A DNA stretch of 64,000 bases from Phlebopus portentosus (lineage: Eukaryota > Basidiomycota > Agaricomycetes > Boletales > Boletinellaceae): positions 868,001 to 932,000 of the forward strand of contig JAYXKI010000009.1 of the NCBI GenBank assembly GCA_037892935.1, written 5' to 3'. A program made the position numbers and the translations under genes. The notes beneath the pieces are model-generated. The model saw only the letters and a list, made by a program, of their open reading frames with translations, did no database searches and was not told the origin of the DNA. Shown one piece after another: positions 12,312 to 23,829 of the stretch; the first letter of the stretch is position 1; the number at the start of each line of letters is the position of its first letter.

Positions 12312-13943
12312 CTAATCTCCGAGGGCCCATGAGTATTGGATAGAACGTTGGTTTTCGTCTACAGTGTACATCCTGAACTCCGGATCGCTGGCGTTGGACG
12401 TAAGCCTTAAAGTCGCTCCCGTTTCGGCTTTCCTTTCGGCAACTTTCTTCAGGCGTATCAACATACGGCTTCCCTGTAGTGAAAGGAGTTCTGCTGAGCC
12501 TATAGTGTAGATCACGAAGGCAAAAGCAGGCTCTTCCTGAGTAAAATACGCAGTCGTCGTGATGTTCACTACGCTGACCACAATGATACTGAGGTCTTTT
12601 AAGGTACACCAGAAAATACAAAAATTACGAGAATGGTAGACGTACAGTGCGAAATACAAGGCTTGGTCGAAAATGAGTACTTTCACTAGCTTCGTGCCTC
12701 GAAATCCCAGGGACCTCCGAATATTCATGGCTTTGATAAGAGCCAGACTCATCAGGATAGAATCATACAGCAAAGGGGCGGACCTCGAGTGTATTCAGAT
12801 ATTGACTAGTGGACTTTCGTAGAAACAAGATGTACCTACCAATAAAGACATCTAAGTCCCACGAGTAACCTTTTGGTATCGCAAAAGTCAGCATTGCCAA
12901 GGATGATATGCGAGTAAACTAATAATTTCGCATTAGCGTGGTTCATTTGGAAATTGCTCTGACTAACTTTGCTCCTTCAGAACCGAAGTGATGAGGCTGC
13001 CTAGTGTGACGACGGCATTGCAGAAATATAGGAGCAGGATAGACAAGACGGCTCTCTTGCATTGAGTCTCTATGAGGGCTAATTAGTGATGGTTCCTAGC
13101 AAAATTTTTTTTTTCGAGACTACCGAAAGAATATAATGCCCGGACTCTCAGGTACAAAATATCTGAGATCAATTAAGCGACTTCCTGGATCAAGTATCAG
13201 GAGGAAAGTTCACTGACAGTCCATGCAAAGGATGATTACCCAATCTAGAGATAGTGATCAGGAGAATGCAATATGGCTAAATACTCGTAGACACACCTAA
13301 AACACTTGATATCCAAGTGAGGACAGTACCTTAGATGTATACCCGTTTCAGGCAAAGAAACAACAATGGCACAAAAACACCATACATCTTTTTTGAGCAT
13401 AAGAATCTCAGCTGAAGTTCTCAGGCATGGAAAGCACGTACAAGACTTGCTTAGCCACTTCATACAACCAATGAGATTACTCTGAATAATAAAGGGTCGA
13501 GCACTCACGAATTACTCCAACAATACTTCTTATTACAGCACCGTACCGCATCTAACGGCGACTTCAGGAAATTTGACTTTAGCAAGAGAGTATTCTTCAC
13601 CAGGAAAAAGATCAAGTTAGTCGAGTTGAGAGGTGATGCCTGGTTTTATGAAGCGATGAATTCGACAATACACTGGCTAGAGGTGCTAAATTGACGAACC
13701 CAGAAGTAGTTGATCTATGGAGACCTGATTAGCTCGCAGGAATTCATCACGCAAGTTGTATCTCACCTCTTCATCCAATGTGATAACTAGCCGTACGCAT
13801 ATGCGTAAATGTGTAGAAAACGACCAGAAAAATAACGAAACTCAACGTATATCATATATTAGCAGTACAGACACCCCCACCGCACTCCACAATTGAAGCT
13901 GCAAGTTGCATATAAGAGATTCTGGATCGCCAATAGCATCCAT
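12312..13943 (-). CDS. DUF6533-type multi-pass membrane protein (array 1, copy A)
   Basis: Multi-exon gene starting at ATG 13943-13941. Exon 1 (13943-13847, 97 nt) encodes an amphipathic N-terminus ending in LLIYDI. Two tiny exons follow, one ending in LDEE and one encoding INYFW (15 nt), then ASPLNSTNLIFFL and MRY. This DEE / YFW / FFL...RY series is the pattern I associate with the agaricomycete DUF6533 (PF20151) N-terminal region. Later exons give further hydrophobic segments, and the last ends at 12312 with the family signature GSRMLIRLKKVAE and a short polar tail. Family proteins have about seven membrane segments and no known ligand or activity; a sensory or transport role is a guess. 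Middle exon borders were not all resolved. Confidence 0.7.
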
Positions 13944-14966
13944 ATCCGGACAGCTGAACACAGCGGTCAAGACCCAGTCTCTTCCACAGGTCAAGGGGAA
14001 CGACGAGCGGAATGGGTTCTAGAAAGACATGAGAAGATTATATTCAATGCGATCAGGGAACAGCATTCGGAATGATGCACCGATCCAAGCTCGAACGATG
14101 AAGATGTAGTGTCAAACACAGTCATTGCCACAATAGAAGCTCGGATTTTGATGTGAGAATTGTCCCGGAAACTATCAGGCGGGAAGGACGGAGCGGAACG
14201 ACATACGATGATAAGATGGACACCGTGAGATGCTAAAAAGGTAAGGATGTCATCTTACGGAAATATCCATCAGATTTTTCTTCCAATCATGATACATCCT
14301 CATCAACGACTAGACATGAGAGATCAAAGAAGCTAATTCGAATGTCGGAATGTCGGAAAGGAGTGATCGATTTACCGATACAATACAAGAGCCGTCACTC
14401 ACGAGCTGAAATTAGGTGCTCGATTATCATGGAATCAAAGATCCACCGGCAAGAGCTCGCTTGAAACATGTCAGAAGGACAAAAGAACATGTGCATGATC
14501 TGATCCATCTAGATCATTTGAGAAGGCAGCGAAAGTCGGTTCCTCTGGGAACTTAGTTCCATATACTTTGTCTGGAGTCAACTGCAACCAAGCTATGGCG
14601 TGTTTCATCCTTCTTGAAGATTGCACTAACAGATCAGCACCGCGATGGCGCATCCAGCAAGATTTTGTAACGGCTGGAGTACAAAGTGCCTAAGACCATA
14701 TTAATACGATGTAGGGGCGGTCATTGTAGGCAAGCCCGTGCATTTCCTGGATCACGGACGAGCAGGAAAGATACTCACTTGGGTTCCTTGAGTAAGTTAC
14801 ATTGCAGGAAAGGGCAACAAGAAAGCCTAGCTTGAAGCGGAGACTCCCGTCATTCTGAGGGTACATCTGGGTACATCGGTCAAGATTTTCTTCCCGGACG
14901 TTTGGTGTGACCAGATTTGCAAACCCAATCCTGATTCAGAGTTCAGACAAGAAAATGAATAGCACG
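13944..14966. other. Intergenic between array copies A and B
   Basis: About 1 kb between the start of copy A and the end of copy B, longer than the other gaps in this array. It should hold the promoter of copy A. No intact gene, repeat or recognisable remnant was found. Confidence 0.4.
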
Positions 14967-16641
14967 TCAACCTTCTAACGACGAATATTGAGCGGAACGT
15001 GCAAACTCGTCTAAGCTATACGTTCTAAACTCTGCTTCAGTGACGTTTGACGAAATTCGGAAGCTCGCTCCCACTTCGGGTTTCCATTCTGCGACTTTCT
15101 TCAGGCGAATCAACATACGACTCCCCTGGAGAGAAAGAATTTCTGCTCCTCCTAAGACATACAGGACGAAGAGGAACGCGGACTGGTCCCGCAAGGGCTT
15201 CGCGTTTGCTGCGATATTTGCCGCGCTGCATGCCATCACACTAGTCTGTGGTTAAATATGTTGGCGTCGGGAAGATTCAGGAACTCACTCACAGTAAGAA
15301 ATAGATGGCTTGGTCAAATACGAGTAGTTTCACGAGCTCTATTCCGCGAAAACCAAGCGACTTTCGGATGTGGCATGCCCTGTAAATAGCGAGATACATC
15401 AAGATAGAATCGTATATTAGAGGCCCAGACCTTGAAATAGCTTAGATACGTGTGCGTGCAATACAGGTATAACCCACCAAAAAAGACACCATAATCCTAT
15501 TGGTGTCTCACTAACGTCGCAGAAGGTGACGCTACCGAAAAGGGTGTTGGCGAAGGCCACCAAATCGTTAACTATGCAGGAGCGTCTTGAGACCAAACCG
15601 ACTGACCTCCTGCCTTCAGTATTGATGCAATTAGCCCGCACATAGTGATTATAGCATTCATAAGATATAAGGCTTTGATGGATCTGACGACTCTTTTGTA
15701 TTGAGTCTCTGTGTTATTATCAGTTTAGTCCTTGAGTCGAGACTCGCGAACACGGCTCACCAAAAGAGTACAATGCTCGTACTCTCAAGTAAAATATATC
15801 TAGGTCCAATACAAGTAAGGCGTTATTTTTTATTTTATTTTATTTATTTTATTTTTGATCAAGCACAAGAGAAAGTCACCAACAATCTATGCAAAGGATA
15901 ATTATCCAATCTAGAATCAGGGTGAGAAAAAGAACCAGAATCATTAACAGATGAGCGCACCGCAAATACTCGTGGTCCACGAGAATAGGTTGCCTGCCAA
16001 CTATTTGAGTAATCACACAAGAACGCAGCAATCGCCATCTCATACACCTTCCATGTACGTCAGCGTTGTTAGACTCTAACCGGAACAATCGAACATGAAA
16101 CGTACGTGAATCCATCGACTGAGAGTGTACCCACTGGCTGAATGAACTGAGCTGATGTTCCAGACATCCAAGAAAGGGGTACGTACAGTAGATTGCTATG
16201 ATGCTTCTTACCACCGCAATGTACCGAATCTGAACAAAAATTAGGTTATGCAACTGTATGGAGAAATGTTTTACATTACCGAAAAGAAGCACAAATTGAT
16301 CAGGCTGAACGGTTTGGTCTGTATAGTAAACTCGCAGGTCAGATCATTCCATTCTACGTCAAGACTTGATGCCAATCCACTCGCCCAAAAGTAGGTAACC
16401 TGATGAACGTGAAGTAGTCAATCAAGAGCTTTCCAGTGATCTCAGCGTGATCGTCTCACTTCGTCGTCCAATGTGGTGACTTCAATGCTGTAAGTACTGC
16501 AATAGGTCGATCAAGATTGCCAATGACTCAACTGATGTCATATATCAGCAAGGCCGACACTGCTACAGAACTCCAGAAGAGAATACGTAAACTGGACACC
16601 AGCGACACTGGATCCTTGACTTTATCCATCTTCTCACTCAT
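14967..16641 (-). CDS. DUF6533-type multi-pass membrane protein (array 1, copy B)
   Basis: Starts at ATG 16641-16639. Exon 1 ends in ALLIYDI, followed by a TLDDE exon and a VTYFW exon. The donor after VTYFW reads GCGAGT, so this appears to be a GC-AG intron. A later exon encodes a membrane segment ending in DWIIILCIDC, a block shared with all other copies. The C-terminal exon has GSRMLIRLKKVAEWKPEVG and a stop at 14967. Function unknown. An AT-rich microsatellite (15823-15856) lies inside an intron. The full set of exons was not resolved, so an internal lesion cannot be excluded. Confidence 0.68.
15823..15856. repeat. TTTTA/TTTA microsatellite in an intron
   Basis: A short AT-only run of TTATT/TTTTA units lying between coding exons of copy B. 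The same kind of repeat occurs at 40245-40283. Confidence 0.75.
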
Positions 16642-17414
16642 TATCAACACTTGACGTGTTGACGTGACGAGGTCGAGGAAAGATGTATGGACGGCAAAAA
16701 GACTACACCCGAAGAATGATATATTTATTGTCGATAAGAATAGTCCCGCATCATTCACACGTTTCAGGTTTGGAGCTAGCTAACGAAGGGACCACAAAGC
16801 GCTGGCTGCACATGGTCCGTTGCACAGCTTCCAAAAAACGGATCTTGACTCAGCGAGTGTTGTGGAAACGGCAGTGATGCGATCGTTGATGCGAGCTATG
16901 GATGGGTCCAGCGGAGCGAAAAGAGAAGGCCACCTGTCGGTATCCGACACGTTTTCATCAGCTATTCAGAAGGGTGCTGTAGTGGAAAGATTGCATTGCT
17001 GGCTGCGTGGTAGAAGAGTAGTCGTTCAAGACGAGACGAGAGGTTAATGTTAAATGTCAACGACAGTAGTTCTGTTCATTGATGGGACGAAGCTGATGTA
17101 AACCTTTCCCACACTCAATCTCCCATTGATATTTGTTTCTGCAATTTCTTCACCGTAACCACTACTATATTGGCTAAAGCAACATGGAACGCGGAAAATG
17201 AGCAAACGAACGGATCTGTGGCGAAGCACCCTCTGAGTGAATAATGGGCATTTAAACGGTACGAGTACTTTCAGGAGGTTATCGAGAACTTGAAGTACAG
17301 AGATTAGGCGAGGATAAGTATATTATCTCGTGTATACAGCGATGAGCGTATGACTGACTTACTTGAGATAATGTCAGTGTCGGCAAGAACGTCATTCAGA
17401 TCCATGATTGATGC
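16642..17414. other. Intergenic between array copies B and C
   Basis: Upstream region of copy B and downstream region of copy C. No gene or conserved element was recognised. Confidence 0.4.
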
Positions 17415-19069
17415 CTAGTCTCCCAGTGCCCAAGAATATTGAACGGAACGCGTGTTTTCATCTATGCCATATGTTCTGAACTCCGGATCACTAACGTCGG
17501 AAGAAAGCCCGAAACTTGCTTCTTCTGTTGTCCTTCCCGCAACCTGCTTCAAACGTATAAGCATTCGACTCCCGAGCAGAGAGAGAAATCCCGCTCCGCC
17601 AATAACTTGAAGTGCAAAGAGGAACGCCGGAAGATTCTGTAGTGGGCCTACATTGGTCACGATATTTGCAATGCTGCAAACTATGACGCTTGGATATTCT
17701 TGTTGCTCAGAAGCAATAGAACACTTCGGTCAGGAAAAAATACTTACGAGACAAAATACAAGGCTTGGTCGATTATTAGTACTTTTACGAGTTTCAACCC
17801 TCGATATCCCAAGGATTTTCGGATGTGCGCTGCTTTATACAGAGCCAGAACCAACAAGATGGAGCCATACGCTAGAGGAGCAGACCTAGTGGAGATTAAG
17901 TATTTACGAAGTTCAAACGAAAGGAACTTACCAGAATATACTCCTCAAGCTCACTTGAAGTTTTCCGGAAGTATAATCGCAGTACCTCATGTTCTTGGAG
18001 ATAACATGAATAAAGGCTAGACGCCGCGGTCAGTAGATTCCTCATGTGGTCATTTCCACTAACCTCCCGTCTTCAGCAAAGAAGCGATCAGGCTGCCTAC
18101 ACCGACAGAAACATTTATAAAGTATAAAATCTGGAGGCCCAGTACGACGCTCCTATACCGGGTCTCTGTGTCCCATTTGTAAGAATGCTCAATAACGGAA
18201 TTCGTCTGAGACCCACCAAAAGAGTATAACGCTCGGACTCTCAGGTACAGTATATCTACATGGTCCCAGTTTAGTATGTCCACGCGGCCAGGATACTCGA
18301 ATGAAAATCACCGACAGTCAATGCAAGCTATGATAGCCCAATCTACTACGGTGTGATCAAAAAAGGAGTTCTGGATTGAGAAAAAGAAGGCTCATACCGA
18401 TGATACTCGCGCTCCAAAGGGCGGATCTGCCTGGAATTCGAATTAGTAATCCGTTGAGAAAACGACGGTTGCCATGACGTACACCTGAGCGATATGCATA
18501 GTGAGTATCGGAGCCGTGATGTGAGAAGTACATGGAAGAAAATCACAAGAATTGATGCGCCGAGAGTGTGCTTACTAGAGTGATTTGCTGAGATTGCACC
18601 AAATTTCCTTGACTAGATACTTACAATAAGTATTGGCAATATTTCGTATCACCGCGGTGTACCGCATCTAAATGCGTCATCAGAAAAAGTACTTTTAATC
18701 TCTGGTTAATCGCTACCATGAAGAAGATGAGGTGGATTAAGCTCAAGCGCGAACCCTTTGAATAGAAAACATTTATCAGAAAGCAAATCTTGAAAGGCAG
18801 ATACTGGCCCACTTACCCAAAAGTATTCAACCTAAGAAATACGTAGTAATTGAGAAACTGTATCTTTGGGCGACGATCAAAGAACAGATCGCACCTCCTC
18901 GTCCATTGTTACGACTATATACGTAAGCATGTATAAGAATGGATTCTACAAGACGATTAGGGAAAACTAACTGATATCGTATACTAGCAATACAGTCACT
19001 CCGAAAGAACACCAGCATTGAAGCCGTAGGCTAGATACCAATGAAACTGGGTTCTTTATCAGATCCATA
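17415..19069 (-). CDS. DUF6533-type multi-pass membrane protein (array 1, copy C)
   Basis: Starts at ATG 19069-19067. Exon 1 encodes a segment ending in VTVLLVYDI, then come TMDEE and VEYFW exons separated by a canonical GT-AG intron (donor GTGCGA). The conserved segment YLRVRALYSFGG is encoded near 18230, and further hydrophobic exons (ILYFINVSVGVGSLIASLL) follow. The last exon ends at 17415 with GSRMLIRLKQVAGR and the tail RSVQYSWALGD, closely matching copy A. Function unknown; predicted plasma-membrane or endomembrane protein. Gene spacing to B and D is about 2.3-2.4 kb. Confidence 0.7.
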
Positions 19070-19742
19070 GCCCAGAGCGTAAGTGAGTGTGGACGGGAGG
19101 AGTCTGGGCCGAGCTACCCTGACAGTTAAGGTAAACCTCATAAGAAGAAGAAGAGAGGTAGCAGCGGACAACAAACGCAATAATGTGCCACGGTTATTTA
19201 TTGGAGTTACAATAGCACTCCCACGCTTTTCGCTGATTGTGATGGACTGCAGAGCCGCGGGTGAGAGTGTCTCACAGGCAGCTCTTGACAATAAGATTTT
19301 GATGCGCTGAGAAAAATGCGAGAAAATGCGAGAATGATGGAGTGTTTACCCTCTGTGAAAGATTATTCAGCAACAACGGCCAATTTGAAAGTCGATGCAG
19401 ACTATGGACAAAGGATCTCCCTAAGAAACGCACATGGATGTCGAAAGAGCAAGATTCCGCTTTCGGATCGAGAGCCAGGCGTTAGGCAGTCTTGTAGCGC
19501 TAACCGTGAAACCCGTAGCAACAGCATACATCTAGTGCATTGAAATTCTTTAGAGTAGAACGATGAAGATTGCAAATAGAGTTGGCTTGGGGACAACGAG
19601 GAAGTGTAACAGGTTACGAAGTGATCCGGGATAGCGATGGATAAGACAAGAGTCGGTTGACGAGCACATATATTTTTATGCGCTTGGTTCGCTGAAGATA
19701 TCCGTACTCTTGACCCGAAAGCACGACGAAAAGGACTACATA
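19070..19742. other. Intergenic between array copies C and D
   Basis: Upstream of copy C and downstream of copy D. Open frames here lack conserved features. Nothing else was recognised. Confidence 0.4.
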
Positions 19743-21355
19743 CTAGCCTCCCAACGACAATGAATATCGTATAGAATATGAGCTCTCGTGAGTAGTGTAG
19801 GTTCTGAATTCCGGATTAGTAATGTTCGTTGTAATCCCACAGCTTGCCTCCGTCTCCGATCTCCTCTCTGAGACTTTCTTCAAGTGGATCAGCATGCGAC
19901 TCCCTTGCAGACAGAGAAGTTGTGCTCCGGCTAGAATATTCAGAATGAAAATGAGACTGGAATGCCCCTGTGCTGGGCACAAATTTGTCACAATGTTCGC
20001 AACACTGCAAATTATGACCCTAACATCCCGTCAGATTTATCCTAGCGATGAAGGAAAGGGAGCTCACAGAAGAAAATATATAGCCTGGTCAACAACGACG
20101 GTTCTTACGAGATTTACTCCTTGGAAACCCAGAGATGATTGGATACTCGCTGCCTTGTAAAAGGACAAGCCCATCAAGATGGAATTATACGTCAGAGGAG
20201 CGGACCTTAACATAAATTAAGTAAATGCAAAGTCAGAAGTAGCAGTACATACCAGTAAAGGCATCTTAGTCCTACAAGAAACTTCCTGGAATCGCAGAAT
20301 CCCGACCCGTTAGAAACCGCATGAGGAAAGACTGAATTGCAATATCAGTGAAAGATCATGTCTGTCGAGACCACTCCAACTAACCTCCTCCCCGATCTGT
20401 ACAGCGATGAGGCTACCCAGTGTGATAATGACATTTAGTAGGTATAAGACTTGAGTGCACATAACGACTCTAGAGTATCGGATCTCTATGAAAGAAGTTC
20501 CAATGAGCTTTGGCCGTTGGTTCTTCTCCCAAGACTGACCTAGGGAATATAACGCCCGGACTCGTAAATATAGAATATCTGATGTCATCAAATCGTATCA
20601 GTCAAATTGGATTCTACAAAAATCACTGACAGTCGACGCAAAGGATAGTTGCCCAGTCTAAAATCATCTTGTAAGAATGATGCGTCAGCTGGTAGTTCAG
20701 AGACGCACCCAAAATACTCGTGATCCAAAGGAAAGCATTGCCTGATGTTCGCTTCAGTCGTTATTGTGGTCAACAGAGTTTACTGTATCGTACACCTTTA
20801 TTGTAGTGTAACATTCAGCAAATACAAAACACGCGTGTGGCCGAGACGTACGTGAATAGATTAGCCGACACCGGGGTCTCTAGTGAACGTCGTTGAGTCG
20901 AGTCCGAGCGGCTTCAGATAAACACTAGTACTCACGGGAAATAGTCATGACGCTTCTTATTATTGCGATGTTTCTCATCTAGTGCAGTGTCAGACAATCA
21001 TAGTTATTCTTGACTGCATGGATAATTACAATGAAAAACGTTATATTTATCGAGCTTAATGACGGTGCCTGCGAAAGGATTAAACAGCCGTGGCAAGGAG
21101 GATGCAATTTTGATCGATTTACCCAGAAATATTCTATCTGAGCGAGGAGGATTAGTTGCTTCAAATGAATTCCATGGACCACAAAGCACACCTCGTCATC
21201 CAGCGTGACAACTAAACACGAATGTGTCAGTTCAGGACAATGATGTCAATAACGCAAAGGACTCAACAAGTGTCGTATATTAGCAATGCGGATATCGCTA
21301 CTTGACTCCATGATTCAGTATTCAGACTGGATTCCAGTGACACTAAAGCTATCAT
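19743..21355 (-). CDS. DUF6533-type multi-pass membrane protein (array 1, copy D)
   Basis: Starts at ATG 21355-21353. Exon 1 ends in ISALLIYDT, with Thr where the others have Ile before the splice. TLDDE and IEYFW exons are separated by a GT-AG intron. Conserved exons for YLRVRALYSLGQ (near 20560) and a hydrophobic segment (VLYLLNVIITLGSLIAV) follow. The C-terminal exon ends at 19743 with GSR-MLIHLKKVSERR and the tail SYSIRYSLSLGG. This is the most diverged member of array 1 and lies next to the SMP gene. Function unknown. Confidence 0.68.
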
Positions 21356-22186
21356 CGAAGGTGCATCTCAGTTGACATAAGCGCCGGACGTACTGATCAA
21401 TAAAGCCCTTTCCTAATTAAATGGTGGCCACAGGAAGTAGCAAGTTGGACGTCTGGGGCGCGAAGATAAAGAGACACGGAGACTTGCTGTCAACTTGACT
21501 TTTGCTACATTTATACAATGGCCTCAGCTACCGTGCGTACGTTCCCATGATTGACTGACTGAGTGGCTTGAAGCGGATCACAAGAATTGGAGAACGTATA
21601 GTACTAGTTACAGGTCCGGGCCTTGATGATCGGGACTTCGCCACAAACGGGAAAGATTAGAGTACGGCAACATCCAGCGACCTGATAACCGTGTTCGGAA
21701 GAAAAAAGTTCTGGAGTGAAACGGTAAAGTTTATCAGAGCTGGTTTCGTTTCACAATACGAAGCTGTCAGGCGTTCCGTAACAGCACGCAATAGAAAGAC
21801 AAAATTTGCTCGAGTGCTAGAGTTTGCTTGATAAATGCAATAAAGAACAAGGAACGTCAAAGCTGATGCTCCCATATCGTTCAAGAACCAGTAAGAGCAG
21901 ACGTCGGAGTAAAAAATGCATTTGATTGCAATTATTGTCGAGTGTGTGGTGCGACGGACAACCGGCGGTGGGTCACCTCACCAATCCCATGTTTTGTTAC
22001 GTAATATTATATAATGGCCTCGGAACCATATTGAACCTTTCTGCAGCTACCGTGATGCGCCATTTAAATGCCACTCAGAACCTGTTCGTCAACGATGACG
22101 ACTATGAGGAGCAGGCGTTGGTATTTATTGACGCATTGTGCTCGACGGAGGTGCCATTTCTCTCCGTAAATCCGTTCTGATCGAAA
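21356..22186. other. Intergenic, divergent promoter region
   Basis: Lies between DUF6533 copy D (minus) and the SMP-domain gene (plus), so it should hold both promoters. An open frame at 21657-21884 (minus) has hydrophobic character but no family features, and is not called. Confidence 0.4.
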
Positions 22187-23220
22187 ATGAACAACCCAGA
22201 CAAAATATCTGTCGCTGCAGCGTCAGATGCTGCGCGTTTCGCAAAGTCGGTAATCCAATATTTTCTTGATTTGGTTCTTTAGTCTGGCACTTATCGCATC
22301 GCTCTGAGCAGTTATGATCGTAGCGACCAGCCGGTAAATCAGGAAGCCGCTCACGCAGCCGCCGCGCAAGACGCTGCCCGAATTGCCTCAACAGGCGAAG
22401 CGACTCAACCCCTCCACACAGCACCCTCCGTTAATCTTTTAGGAATAACTCATGCTGAGGCGCGTATCATCACATCTGAAGAGCACAAGGCGCTAGGATA
22501 CAGACCACCTCAGGGCTCACTCGCGGCGACAGCTCAATCGGCCACTGCTCATCACGCACAGGAAGATGCAGAAGGTGCAAGTGAGCGCGGCTCGCAGAGG
22601 ACGAGCACGCTGAAAGAAGCTGCGAGAATTGATGCAGCCCGGATTGCTTCTGAGAAAGGCGAGGCTGTTGGTGCGTTACCAACTGTGGGCCTTGATGAGA
22701 TCTCGAAGGAGGAGGCCTCCAGATTGCAGAGTGCTGAACATAAGATGTAAGTCTCCGCTCAATCTCATTTTGAAGCTCTCAGATATAATCTCATATCGTC
22801 TTGTTCCTCAACTCGTGTCGATTCTTATCTCGGTCCTTTGTCTGCCTTTGAAACTATAGCTTGGGTTACCGACCTCCACCTGGCTCGCTCGCTTCGCAAG
22901 CTCAAGCCGCGGCCGACCGCAACACGGCTAAGCAAAACCGTATCAACGGTGAAGGTCCGGGTGGGATCAATCTAAACTCCATAACGCAATCAGATGCCAG
23001 CCGTCTGATGAGCGAAGAGCACAAGAGGTTCGTACGATATATTTCATCTCATCTGACTTTCATTCTCATCTCGATCTACTGTACTCTACAACATCAATAA
23101 CGGAAATTGTTTGTTGCCGTTGTGGTGTTGATCGAAACGCATCATAGACTTGGACACCGTCCTCCGGCAGATTCCCTTGCCGTACAAGCACAGTCGGCAG
23201 TCAGTGCTCGATCTGACTGA
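22187..23220 (+). CDS. SMP-domain (seed maturation protein, LEA-like) protein
   Basis: Four exons, 22187-22249, 22283-22746, 22860-23027 and 23148-23220, total 768 nt (255 aa) with all phases matching. Three copies of an SMP-like unit are visible: SEEHKALGYRPPQGSLAATAQ near residue 86, then LGYRPPPGSLASQAQ near 177 and LGHRPPADSLAVQAQ near 233. Each is preceded by an Ala-rich DAAR/EAAR or DASR segment. The protein is Ala/Gln/Glu-rich, hydrophilic and without signal peptide or membrane segment. SMP proteins are a group of late-embryogenesis-abundant proteins in plants, linked to desiccation tolerance; fungal members exist, and a role in spores or stress is inferred. Introns 2 and 3 fall at the same place in the repeat (before LGYRPP/LGHRPP), which suggests growth by exon duplication. 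Confidence 0.85.
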
Positions 23221-23829
23221 TTTCTCCGCCTGCCATCAAGATGGCCTGTAATCGTTGTTTTTGAATAAGGCAATTCCACTTCATGGTTTGTAGCCATAGA
23301 ATCATCACCAGAAACCCTGTATTATTAGTCTAGTCAAACAATGTTGATAGTTTATCGAAATCTACGATGAGCAGGAGCTTTCTTTTGTCTCTTTTCAGAG
23401 TTTCATTTATATAACAATTCGTACCAATACATGAAGAATTCAAAGTAAACATGAAAATGAAGATGAAAAAAACTTTCCACGACATTAGAAGTAAAGGAAA
23501 CCTCAGCAAGGATTACGACGTCCACACAGAAAGGAGGTTTAAAAGGAGGTTCCTAGGAGCACCAGCCCCGTAATATACTCATCTACCGTATAAGCGGACA
23601 TGAGACGACAGGAAAATTATAAATGGATAGGATTGGACGAGGCAAGGAGAAGGTGTGAAAAAGTCAGTGATTTGGCTGATTAAAAAAGGCACATCCGGGT
23701 GAGTGGAAAAGGAAGAAGAGTCGGACATAGGCAAAATAGAAAAGACCGAATCAAAGAAAGTTGGAAATGGAAGAAAGAAACGAGTGATTGCCTCACGTAA
23801 GAAGTCCAGCGAGCAACACATCCGAGTGT
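23221..23829. other. Intergenic, tail-to-tail
   Basis: 3' regions of the SMP gene (plus) and the kelch gene (minus). A/G-rich on the plus strand around 23400-23800. No gene was recognised. Confidence 0.5.
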
